Below are positions 8,425 through 15,891 of a DNA stretch of 33,911 nt, in pieces; the first letter of the stretch is position 1, and each line of letters starts with the position of its first letter. Made by a program: the position numbers and the translations under genes. A model generated the notes under the pieces. The model was not told where the DNA came from. It saw only the letters and a list, made by a program, of their open reading frames with translations, and ran no database searches. Origin of the DNA: Bacteroidales bacterium (GTDB lineage Bacteria > Bacteroidota > Bacteroidia > Bacteroidales > JAFGXI01); contig JAFGXI010000001.1 of NCBI GenBank assembly GCA_016936665.1, forward strand, positions 1 to 33,911. The letters are read 5' to 3'.

Positions 8425-10095
8425 TTAATCTAAAGGCTCTTGGTATCTACCTTGGCCTTTTAATCCAAATTTTACTTCGATATAATTGTCGGAATAAAAC
8501 TTAACCAATGGAAATGCTTGACCCACTTGGTTTTGAAGATTAGTTTGAACTGTAGCAATTATAACAGCATATTTTACTCTTTCTAAATTGTTGATATCGT
8601 GCTCGTATTGAGGTCCATTACCGAAAACAATATCCGTAATAGTTCTAACTGGAGTTATGGCTCTGCCTTCGTTGTTAAGAACAGCTGAGTTGATTAATCG
8701 CTCACCTATTTGAGTGGTTTTATATAGGGTATCGATAGGTATGTAAAGCGAATCGGTAAAAATAACTTGTGCGTATGCATTTGTTGGCATGAAGCAATCG
8801 AAAACGGTACGGAATTCTGCTTCTACGAAATATTTAGCAATATCTTCGTAATTCGATTCAATGTCTAATGCAACTGTATCTACAAAAGAATATACTGCGT
8901 TACCTTCTAACGGCAATTTTAGCTCCATGTTTACATTAAATCGACTCGAATCGTTTACAAAGTTGGGCGGAGATGCAACATATCCATTTGGGTTAACGAT
9001 ACCGTTGACATCAAAAAACACATACTTTGGTGATTCTGCAACTATTTGACGTAATTCAGGGAAATCTTGAACGTTAAAATATTCTTGCGTGTTGGCGCTT
9101 TCTCCTTCGTTGCTTGGTCGGTTGATGTCTAATGGATTACTACCAGGGTAACGATATCCGTTAAAGTCCCCAATTATATTGGAATAGGTATATAGAGAGT
9201 CGAATGCAATACTGATAGGTAATCCAAGAAAGTTGGTCATAGTGATAGTTAAAGACGGATCGTGGAAATAGACTTGCCCATTGAATGCTTTGTCGAAAAT
9301 ATCGATATGAACAGTGTCTTTTGGAATATTGATGGCATGTTGCCCTACATAGCCATAAATCGACTGAAAGTCCATGTTTTTCATTTTAATGTTGATGCTT
9401 AATTCTTCTCCCGAAGCAACTGTTCCATCTATCAATTTTAAATTGAAATTAACAAGCACTCTATTGGCATCAAAAATGAGGCGGTAATCTTCTAGATGCG
9501 TGGTTAGATTGTATGTGTAATTTCCTGAATTATCCGGGTAAACAACACTCGTAAATGCTTGACCATTTTTTTGAAAAGCCGGAAAAGTTAGGTTCAAGAT
9601 ACCTTCAACATGAAATGAAGAGTTAACGGTGATTTCGATATCGAGAGCATCGAAAACAACACTGTCAAGTTGTTCGTTATTATCGACGATAAAATCGTAC
9701 AAAACAGGCACTTCCGGAAATTCGTGATATCCGCTTACGACGGGAGCAACATCGTAAGTTGTTTTGTTGTACTGATTCATGGTTGGGAAATTGTTCTGAT
9801 CGGGCAGGCTAATAAATTGATCGGCTCTTACAGAATAAACTCTTTCGTCGTACATCAAATATAAAAAACCGTCGGCTGTTTCTTCAAAAAGTTCATCGTC
9901 GTCGTAGTCTCGAATTATATCGCGAGCTGTAAGTTTAGTGTGAGCTAAGGCGGCTGCTACTTGAGGAGAGTAATCTACTGTTTTTGAAACTTTATCGAAA
10001 TCGAAGTGATCTTTTACGCATGCTGTCTGCATTAGCAAGGAAAAAATCGCTATGGCTTTTAATGTAAACCTAAGGTTCTTTCTAATTAAATTCAT
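8425..10095 (-). CDS. Uncharacterised large lipoprotein
   Basis: A 556-residue secreted lipoprotein. The hydrophobic signal ends in LLMQTAC with Cys26 as the likely lipidated residue. The next residues VKDHFDFD are acidic, loosely like the lipoprotein export signals of Bacteroidota that send proteins to the cell surface. The rest is beta-rich with no recognised catalytic motif and several ITVNSS-like and LxIxMTNF strands, suggesting repeated beta-sandwich domains. I cannot assign a family. It lies between the propeller protein gene (64 bases upstream) and the DUF5723 barrel (31 bases downstream), so a barrel-lipoprotein complex is plausible but unproven. Confidence 0.7.
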   Translation of the reverse strand: MNLIRKNLRFTLKAIAIFSLLMQTACVKDHFDFDKVSKTVDYSPQVAAALAHTKLTARDIIRDYDDDELFEETADGFLYLMYDERVYSVRADQFISLPDQNNFPTMNQYNKTTYDVAPVVSGYHEFPEVPVLYDFIVDNNEQLDSVVFDALDIEITVNSSFHVEGILNLTFPAFQKNGQAFTSVVYPDNSGNYTYNLTTHLEDYRLIFDANRVLVNFNLKLIDGTVASGEELSINIKMKNMDFQSIYGYVGQHAINIPKDTVHIDIFDKAFNGQVYFHDPSLTITMTNFLGLPISIAFDSLYTYSNIIGDFNGYRYPGSNPLDINRPSNEGESANTQEYFNVQDFPELRQIVAESPKYVFFDVNGIVNPNGYVASPPNFVNDSSRFNVNMELKLPLEGNAVYSFVDTVALDIESNYEDIAKYFVEAEFRTVFDCFMPTNAYAQVIFTDSLYIPIDTLYKTTQIGERLINSAVLNNEGRAITPVRTITDIVFGNGPQYEHDINNLERVKYAVIIATVQTNLQNQVGQAFPLVKFYSDNYIEVKFGLKGQGRYQEPLD

Positions 10096-10159
10096 AGTGC
10101 TTATGTATATGTTATTAAAAGTTCAAGTTCTAGACGTATTGTTATTAAAAATAGTTGTT

Positions 10160-12910
10160 TTAAGGCACTTCGTAGTTGTATAAAAAACCATCGCTACCTG
10201 CAGTGACTAAATTGAATTTACTGCTTTCGCTCGAAAACAAAGAAATACTAAACATACTTGTACCCCTCAATGGAAAGTCTTTATATAATGTTCCATTTTC
10301 GTTGAATAAGTATATAAGCTGATGTTCAAAATCGGTTACCCCTATTTTTGTAATATTAGAGGAAAAAGAAAATAAAATTGGGGCACTAACCTCTGCTTCA
10401 AACTCATAATTAAATGGATTTTTTAAATCGTACAATATTTTTAAATTCCCTCCATCGGTGTAGACCAAGTCGAATATTTGGTTGTTGTTTAAATCTGCGA
10501 TTTGTACATAATGATTAGGCGAAACTTTTAAACCTTCTTTAAGCCAAACTTGTCCTTCGGGGTTTATCATAAATACTTGTCCGTCGGGAGATGTACTGGT
10601 AAAATAGGGCAAATTGTCTTTGTATGTCAAAAAGAAAGGGTTGTTCTCCGACTTAATAACCGCTTTATCGAGTTTGATTTTTTCCTCTCCCTTTCGGTTA
10701 AGAATATAAATTCGATTTTTATCGGAGGCTAAAATATAATCGGTTTCTCCAATTCTAAAATGTTGAATTTCGGTTTTCACAATCGCTTCTGCTCCCTTAA
10801 AATCCCAACCTTTGAGTAGTTTCCCTTCGATATCGTATACATAAATATTCTTGTCTTTACAAGGAATAAAGAAACGATAATCTCGACTACCATCGTAATC
10901 GAAAACCGAAATTCCGGCTGTAGCTTCGGCTCTAAGATTTATAGGAAAATGTTCTACATTATTGCCATCGCGGTCGATTATGTGAATTTTATTTTTTGTA
11001 TTGAATAAATATTGGAGTTTGTTGTTTCGATAATAATCGATTTGGTATACTTCGCTTTGGATAGATTCTCCAATGTTTTGACGCCAAAGTACCTTGCCAT
11101 TTCTGTTTATTAAATAAACGGTATTATTAACATCTTGAACAAAAATTTCTTTTTGGTTGTTTCGGTGATTGGTTACAATTTTTGGCTTTATTCCTAATAA
11201 AGTATCTAGTTTACTTTCCCAAACGGTTCTGGGTTTCTCTTTTATTACCGGATTGTATTTTAGATATAAGTTGGCATAGAATAGCTCGTCCGATGGATTA
11301 ATTTGAATAACAACGGCTTGAAATTTTTTCAATTGCTCAAAATTCTTAGCTATTGGGTCGGCGACTTCTTTACTAAAAAATAAATTGAAAAGATGCTCTG
11401 AACGATTAATGTTGCTATAACATAACAGACCAGACTCCGACGATAATTCTGCCATTAAATCTTTGTAAAAGCTATCGTTTTCTAAAGTGCTTTGTCGTTC
11501 GTTATCGTCGATAAAACGCTTAAGGTCTTTTACACTACTTCCAAAAACAAGGTAGTCGTCGATAAATGTAAAATATTTGCTCTTAGCATTCGAAAACATT
11601 CTGCCTAACCAACGCTCTGCGAAATCGTTTTCCGGGAACGGATAAATTCGTTGTGTCTTATCGTCTTTTACTGCATAATCGGTGTATAGAGTATTGAGTT
11701 CAACGCCTTGTTTGTTCGCCATTTGTTCGAGCATGGGCATTAGCAATTCCATGGTTGGGCTTTCTCCATGCGTTTCTAAGATTAAAAAAGTGTTCTGATT
11801 TAAATCTAAAGGATTAACAAGCGTTTGAGCGAGCACAACTTCGCCGTTTATAATTTCCGGGAAAACTTTAAACCAATCGATTTGATGAGCTTCTTTAAAG
11901 TTATCGAACCACTTTTGGTAGCTTTCGCCTTGCCCTTTTCTGTCGTTAAATTGATTTTGGCGATTTTGAAAAGCATCAAAATTAAATAGTTCGAAAGCCA
12001 TATAAAATGAGGTGTTGGAAGGTAACACTTGATCGATTTTTAATGTGGCAGATTTTTGTCCTCTAAAAACATTTAAGTAATTATTTACAGAATCGTTGGC
12101 GTATGTAAAACCATTGAGCAATACTTGATTTTTTGAAAAGTTGACATCCAATTCAGACCAATCAGCTATATATTTTATTTGTTTAAAGTCGCTTTGGTAA
12201 TTTGGGTTGATGTATTGTGTCCAAAGTTTATCGATGCCTTGATAGTGAATGTAAATATTGGCATCGACATGTTCGCCAGCTGTTTTATGTACTTTAACAA
12301 ACGATTCATCGTCGAGCACCGATGTGCTTTGGTCGATTTGGCGCACCGATTCTTCGACCTGAATGTCGGAAGTACTGGCAATCCATAAACCTTGATATAA
12401 GGCCATACTTACACTAATTCCATTTTTTTCGATGGTCCAGATTTTAGTATTCTGGTATGCTTTGCTCTTTATTGAGGCTTCGCCATAATTGACAGATAAC
12501 CATTCGATAATGGCCGATTCAGAGCTTAATTCATCCATCTCAACAATGTAGGTTGGAATTAACGAATGTTTGCCCATCAAACTTAAAGTCAATAAAACAG
12601 GCTTCTTTTTTAATAAGACATCGAGTTCGGTAAACTGCTTAAACAAGCTATCGGTTTTTTGTAATTCTGCTTGCCATTTAGAAAAAGGTTCAACATTGAT
12701 GAGTTCGGACCAAAAACTTGTGTTTTGGTTTAAAGTCTCCACAAAATCGTAATAATCTTTAATTTCCACAACGAAAGCCGTGTTTGGACTTACCGCTTTT
12801 AAATTTGCAGAAAGCACTTTGGGCGAGCGAAAGAAAGAAAAATAAGCAATGGTAATTAGTATTGCAGCAATGACTGAAAATAGAACGACGATGGATATTT
12901 TTTTGTTCAT
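10160..12910 (-). CDS. Membrane-anchored protein: DUF3352-like N-terminal part and beta-propeller C-terminal part
   Basis: A 916-residue protein with one N-terminal membrane anchor (about 5-27) and the remainder outside the inner membrane. The first part (about 35-560) resembles DUF3352-type proteins: VSPNTAFVVEIKDY at the start, then long alternating helices and strands. From about 573 the chain switches to repeated blades of the form I-x-I-hydrophobic-NRxGxxxW (VYLINRNGKVLW, IHIIDRDGNNVEHF, IYVYDIEGKLLKGW, IYILNRKGEEKI, VFMINPEGQVWL), a PQQ/VCBS-like propeller of about six or seven blades. No catalytic site was recognised. It starts 4 bases after the EnvC-like gene, so the two are co-translated and probably act together in cell-wall or envelope work. 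Confidence 0.7.
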   Translation of the reverse strand: MNKKISIVVLFSVIAAILITIAYFSFFRSPKVLSANLKAVSPNTAFVVEIKDYYDFVETLNQNTSFWSELINVEPFSKWQAELQKTDSLFKQFTELDVLLKKKPVLLTLSLMGKHSLIPTYIVEMDELSSESAIIEWLSVNYGEASIKSKAYQNTKIWTIEKNGISVSMALYQGLWIASTSDIQVEESVRQIDQSTSVLDDESFVKVHKTAGEHVDANIYIHYQGIDKLWTQYINPNYQSDFKQIKYIADWSELDVNFSKNQVLLNGFTYANDSVNNYLNVFRGQKSATLKIDQVLPSNTSFYMAFELFNFDAFQNRQNQFNDRKGQGESYQKWFDNFKEAHQIDWFKVFPEIINGEVVLAQTLVNPLDLNQNTFLILETHGESPTMELLMPMLEQMANKQGVELNTLYTDYAVKDDKTQRIYPFPENDFAERWLGRMFSNAKSKYFTFIDDYLVFGSSVKDLKRFIDDNERQSTLENDSFYKDLMAELSSESGLLCYSNINRSEHLFNLFFSKEVADPIAKNFEQLKKFQAVVIQINPSDELFYANLYLKYNPVIKEKPRTVWESKLDTLLGIKPKIVTNHRNNQKEIFVQDVNNTVYLINRNGKVLWRQNIGESIQSEVYQIDYYRNNKLQYLFNTKNKIHIIDRDGNNVEHFPINLRAEATAGISVFDYDGSRDYRFFIPCKDKNIYVYDIEGKLLKGWDFKGAEAIVKTEIQHFRIGETDYILASDKNRIYILNRKGEEKIKLDKAVIKSENNPFFLTYKDNLPYFTSTSPDGQVFMINPEGQVWLKEGLKVSPNHYVQIADLNNNQIFDLVYTDGGNLKILYDLKNPFNYEFEAEVSAPILFSFSSNITKIGVTDFEHQLIYLFNENGTLYKDFPLRGTSMFSISLFSSESSKFNLVTAGSDGFLYNYEVP

Positions 12911-12914
12911 AGGT

Positions 12915-14108
12915 TTATTGCTTAGCTATCCAATAAATTGGGTTTTGTATGGTTGTTCCTTTCCAAATCTGTAATTCCAGCGTTGTGCGCTTATCGTCCG
13001 GATTGGTGTAAATTGTTCCTATTTCTTGCTTTGTTTTAACCGATTGCCCCACGCTGACAATAACTTCGCGAATATTGACGTAAACGGTAATGTACTCACC
13101 ATGTTTCACCATAACAGCATAATTGTTCGATGATAAAGGAAGAATATTGGTTACGGTTCCCTCGAAAACTGCTCTTGCCATTGCGCCTTGCAGAGTCGAA
13201 ATTCCTATACCGTTTTTTTGTTCTTTTACATCTTTAAGTACAGGATGTGCTTGAATCCCATACTGGTAAGTGATAATGCCTTTTTGAACAGGCCAAGGTA
13301 AACGACCTTTATTTTCTCCAAACTGAGTAGAAATGAGTTTTTGCTCGGGAGTTAATGCATCGAAAGTGCTGGCTTTATTTTTTGCTTTAGCTAATTCGGC
13401 TTCTTTTCGTATTAACTCTGTAATGGCATTTTGAATTTTTATTTTTTCTTCTTGATATTTTCTGAGTTTATCTTTAAGTTGTTGTTCTTCAGATTTTAAA
13501 CTCACAATTATTTCGTTCTGATTTTGCTTTTCAACCTGTAAGGCTACAGACTCTTGAGTGTATTCTGCCATTAATGCATCCAAATCTTGTTTTTGAGTTT
13601 CGAGTTTGGCGATGCGGGCATTTAAAACTTCTTGGGTAGCTTTTATTACTTTTACTTGCTTTTTACGATATTCGGAATATTGTTGCACATATTTCATTCG
13701 CTTGTATGCTTGATTAAAGCTTTCGGCAGAAAAAACAAATAAGATAATGTCGTTTTTATTTCTGTGTTTGTAAGCAAAGCGCAACATTTCGGCATATTCC
13801 GATTTAATTTTAACCAAATCGGCTTCCAAAGATTCAATGACATCGTTGTTGTCTTTAATTTCTATTTTAAGTTGATTTTGTTCTGCGATGATGTTGTTGA
13901 GCAATTCTTGTCGAAGCGAAATCTTCTTGTCGATTAGCAATAATTGATTATAAGTGTTTTTTTTGTTTTGCTGAGTTTCTTGAAGTAGCTTGTTGGTATA
14001 ATTGATGTCTTTCTGAGTTTGTTGTTTTTTCTTTTCAAGTTCGGTTTGGTTTTGAGCAAACGAAATACCGGTCAGAAAAATGAATATTGTAATTAATATT
14101 TTGTGCAT
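12915..14108 (-). CDS. EnvC-like murein hydrolase activator (degenerate M23 domain)
   Basis: A 397-residue periplasmic protein: signal peptide (1-18, ending ISFAQ), a long coiled coil rich in Glu, Lys and Gln (about 20-245), then a C-terminal LytM/M23-type domain (about 270-397). The M23 metal ligands are not preserved: the expected HxxxD-like site reads QKNGIGIST and the final HxH is LQIWKG. EnvC and relatives of this kind bind and activate N-acetylmuramoyl-L-alanine amidases at the division site, without being hydrolases themselves. This is the first gene of the operon and has its own promoter at 14167-14197. Confidence 0.82.
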   Translation of the reverse strand: MHKILITIFIFLTGISFAQNQTELEKKKQQTQKDINYTNKLLQETQQNKKNTYNQLLLIDKKISLRQELLNNIIAEQNQLKIEIKDNNDVIESLEADLVKIKSEYAEMLRFAYKHRNKNDIILFVFSAESFNQAYKRMKYVQQYSEYRKKQVKVIKATQEVLNARIAKLETQKQDLDALMAEYTQESVALQVEKQNQNEIIVSLKSEEQQLKDKLRKYQEEKIKIQNAITELIRKEAELAKAKNKASTFDALTPEQKLISTQFGENKGRLPWPVQKGIITYQYGIQAHPVLKDVKEQKNGIGISTLQGAMARAVFEGTVTNILPLSSNNYAVMVKHGEYITVYVNIREVIVSVGQSVKTKQEIGTIYTNPDDKRTTLELQIWKGTTIQNPIYWIAKQ

Positions 14109-14166
14109 ACAAAATGACTGTTAATCAATTGATTTGGTTTTGTAAAACTTTTAATGTTTCAACTTA

Positions 14167-14197
14167 TAAAGGTAAATATTAATTAAGACTAGACAAA
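14167..14197 (-). promoter_or_regulatory. Promoter of the EnvC operon
   Basis: On the minus strand TTTG (14194-14197) is followed after 19 bases by TACCTTTA (14167-14174), one base from the -7 consensus TAnnTTTG. Spacing matches the Bacteroidota sigma-A promoter, and the leader would be about 53 bases. Confidence 0.55.
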
Positions 14198-14252
14198 ACT
14201 GAGAGCATGAATATCAAAAACAAAAAAAGCTCGTCGAAAAAATTTAATATTT

Positions 14253-14471
14253 ATTTTTGATTTTACGCTAGCGGCTATCGAGTCGAGACTTAAATTAAGA
14301 AATCCTATTTATGAGGAAACTGCTACTTATGGTCAATTGGATTGAGTCCTTACAACTGTTACTATAACCTTCTCTTCGCCATATAGCGGAAAGGTTGAGA
14401 AAGAAGTTGAGTTGTTCACTTGGGAAAAATTAGACTTTGTAGACCAAGTTAAACAAGCTATTAGATTATAA
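14253..14471 (+). pseudogene. metK: Remnant of S-adenosylmethionine synthetase (metK), 3' end
   Basis: One plus-strand frame reads IFDF..AAIESRLKLRNPIY, EETATYG, an in-frame TGA at 14343-14345, then VTITFSSPYSGKVEKEVEL, FTWEKLDFVDQVKQAIRL and TAA at 14469-14471. From memory of Bacteroidota MetK, the C-terminus reads RLKLRxPIY.ETAAYGHMGR followed by VELFTWEKLDFVDKVKEAF. The stop falls where the Arg of HMGR is expected (CGA to TGA fits), and no indel is needed across the join. Upstream of 14253 the similarity disappears, so all catalytic and ATP-binding parts are missing. It is a relic of a duplication or of a relocated metK; a functional copy must exist elsewhere. Confidence 0.75.
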
Positions 14472-14496
14472 AAACATCCCTTAGATATAAAGTAAA

Positions 14497-14530
14497 CGAC
14501 CTCAAAATATTAGATTTGAGGTCGCTTTTT
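14497..14530 (+). terminator. Terminator after the metK remnant, probably bidirectional
   Basis: A 10-base perfect stem CGACCTCAAA (14497-14506) with TTTGAGGTCG (14515-14524), an 8-base loop and CTTTTT on the plus strand. On the minus strand the tail reads TTTACTTTATAT, so it could also end the sigma-factor operon that stops at 14569. It was perhaps the original metK terminator. Confidence 0.75.
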
Positions 14531-14568
14531 ATCGAAGTCAATTAAATAAGCTTATTCAAAAGCCGTTG

Positions 14569-15183
14569 CTATTCTTTTTCAAACTGATCTAATTCCGCCA
14601 GCAAGCTTTCTACATTTTTAAACTTTTTGTCGTATAAATACTTGTTTACCCATAATGTCGCAGGCAATGCAATGCCTATAAAAATAGCAGTTTCTATAAT
14701 CAAAGTTTTGGGTTCCAAATAGATATCGACATCACGTACCACTTTAAATAGTAGAGGGATAATGGCTGAAATTAATATCGGTAAAAGCATAATCTCAAAC
14801 TTTCTATAAAAAAGCGTTTTCTTTTTAAGTTCTAATATGGCTCTCTGTACAGCCACTACTGGTGCCGAAAAATAATCGATATTTAAAATCGCTTTAGTTC
14901 TGATAAGTCCAAATATTAAATAAGCAACCGTTGTTATTGCAGCCACAAAGCCCGGCAGGCTAAATCGTAACTCGTTGAGGAACTTAAAGGCATAAGTAAA
15001 GCCCATAATAATGAGAAACATCGAAAAAATTAGACCTACCACTTCGTAGATGAGTATTTTTTGCATTTCATTTTTCGAGCTATTCATGTTCATTTTTCTC
15101 ATCAATTGCTCATTTAATTTGATGTTATCGCTTATTGTTTCGTTATAAGCGGCCCATGTTTTTTTTATATCATTTAATTCCAT
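14569..15183 (-). CDS. Membrane protein, probable anti-sigma or sigma-partner protein
   Basis: A 204-residue protein. A soluble N-terminus with a short conserved-looking start (MELNDIKKTWAAYNETI) is followed by two pairs of hydrophobic segments (about 45-100 and 128-185), predicting four membrane spans, and a charged C-terminal tail. It begins 11 bases after an ECF sigma-factor gene. That arrangement, a cytoplasmic N-terminal helix followed by membrane spans, is the usual one for an ECF anti-sigma factor. I see no zinc-binding HxxxCxxC motif, so it is not a ZAS-type anti-sigma, and the role is inferred from position. Confidence 0.6.
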   Translation of the reverse strand: MELNDIKKTWAAYNETISDNIKLNEQLMRKMNMNSSKNEMQKILIYEVVGLIFSMFLIIMGFTYAFKFLNELRFSLPGFVAAITTVAYLIFGLIRTKAILNIDYFSAPVVAVQRAILELKKKTLFYRKFEIMLLPILISAIIPLLFKVVRDVDIYLEPKTLIIETAIFIGIALPATLWVNKYLYDKKFKNVESLLAELDQFEKE

Positions 15184-15194
15184 TGTTTTAAAAT

Positions 15195-15680
15195 TTAAAT
15201 TTGATTGAATTTTTCTTTGAGTTTAAGTTTAATACGGTTGATTTTAGTCGCAACATTACTCTCGGATATCCCTAAAATCTCTGCCATTTCTTTATACTTC
15301 ATATCATCTAAATAGAGTAGAATTAGAGCTTTATCTAATCTTTTAAGCTCTTCGATAAAGCCAAACAAAAGAGTTAAGTTTTCATCTTGCTCCGAGTCGA
15401 GCTCATAAGTCTCTAGCGAAATAATGACAGAATCATAATCGTTCCTTTTATTCTTAACATCTTTTCTATAAAACGAAATCGCAGTATTTAAAGCGATTCG
15501 GTAGATCCATGTTGAAACTTTTACACGATTGTCAAATTTTGAGAATGATCGCCAAATCTGAAACAAAATCTCCTGCTCAAGATCTTTTCTGTCCTCCGTA
15601 TTAGAGCAATAAGAATAACAAATCTTATAAATCAGGTTTTGATTCTCCTTGATAACTTTTATAAATTTTTCTTTTTCCAC
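15195..15680 (-). CDS. ECF RNA polymerase sigma-70 factor
   Basis: A 161-residue protein with the two ECF regions. Region 2 runs from ENQLIYKICYSYCSN-like sequence through DLEQEILFQIWRSFSKFDNR and WIYRIALNTAISFYRK. Region 4 runs from LKRLDKALILLYLDDMKYKEMAEILGISESNVATKINRIKLKLKE, whose ISESNVATKI is the recognition helix. It directs RNA polymerase to promoters not recognisable from this window. The start codon is GTG (15678-15680); no ATG lies nearby in frame. An 18-base palindrome overlaps its promoter. The downstream membrane protein is the likely antagonist. Confidence 0.9.
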   Translation of the reverse strand: MEKEKFIKVIKENQNLIYKICYSYCSNTEDRKDLEQEILFQIWRSFSKFDNRVKVSTWIYRIALNTAISFYRKDVKNKRNDYDSVIISLETYELDSEQDENLTLLFGFIEELKRLDKALILLYLDDMKYKEMAEILGISESNVATKINRIKLKLKEKFNQI

Positions 15681-15719
15681 GCTTTAAGTGTATTAATCCG
15701 TTAAATTAATGTCATTGTT

Positions 15720-15737
15720 TTTGAATGGCCATTCAAA
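15720..15737. promoter_or_regulatory. 18-base perfect palindrome, candidate operator of the sigma gene
   Basis: TTTGAATGGCCATTCAAA is self-complementary over all 18 bases. It overlaps the -7 box at 15734-15741 and covers the expected transcription start of the sigma-factor operon, a typical repressor site. A smaller perfect palindrome, GTTTGCAAAC, lies at 15748-15757. The binding protein is unknown. Confidence 0.55.
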
Positions 15738-15741
15738 TGTA
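15734..15741 (-). promoter_or_regulatory. Promoter -7 box of the sigma-factor operon
   Basis: Minus-strand TACATTTG matches TAnnTTTG, 54 bases before the GTG start. A TTTG -33 element at normal spacing is not seen, so the promoter may need an activator or an alternative sigma factor. Confidence 0.45.
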
Positions 15742-15820
15742 AACTCTGTTTGCAAACTAAGATCTTACACTCTATTATTCGCAACAAAGTGCAAATTATC
15801 ACATTTAGCTTATTTATTTC

Positions 15821-15860
15821 AAAAAAAACACCCAGCATCCTCATTAAGATACCGGGTGTT
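15821..15860 (-). terminator. Intrinsic terminator of icmF
   Basis: On the minus strand AACACCC (complement of 15854-15860) pairs with GGGTGTT (complement of 15827-15833) and is followed by eight T. It lies about 30 bases after the icmF stop. The loop of 20 bases is large. Confidence 0.75.
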
Positions 15861-15891
15861 ATAATTTTATATATTGCTTTAAACCAATATT

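Noticed and set aside
8861..9864. Open frames on the strand opposite to the large lipoprotein gene
   Set aside because: They are shorter than 65 codons, lack motifs, and lie inside a well-supported gene.
12915..14108. Active M23 zinc metallopeptidase
   Set aside because: The metal-binding His and Asp residues are not conserved, so an activator role fits better.
14207..14260. A small open frame starting ATG at 14207 and reading about 17 residues
   Set aside because: Very short and Lys-rich, no conserved motif, and it overlaps the edge of the metK remnant.
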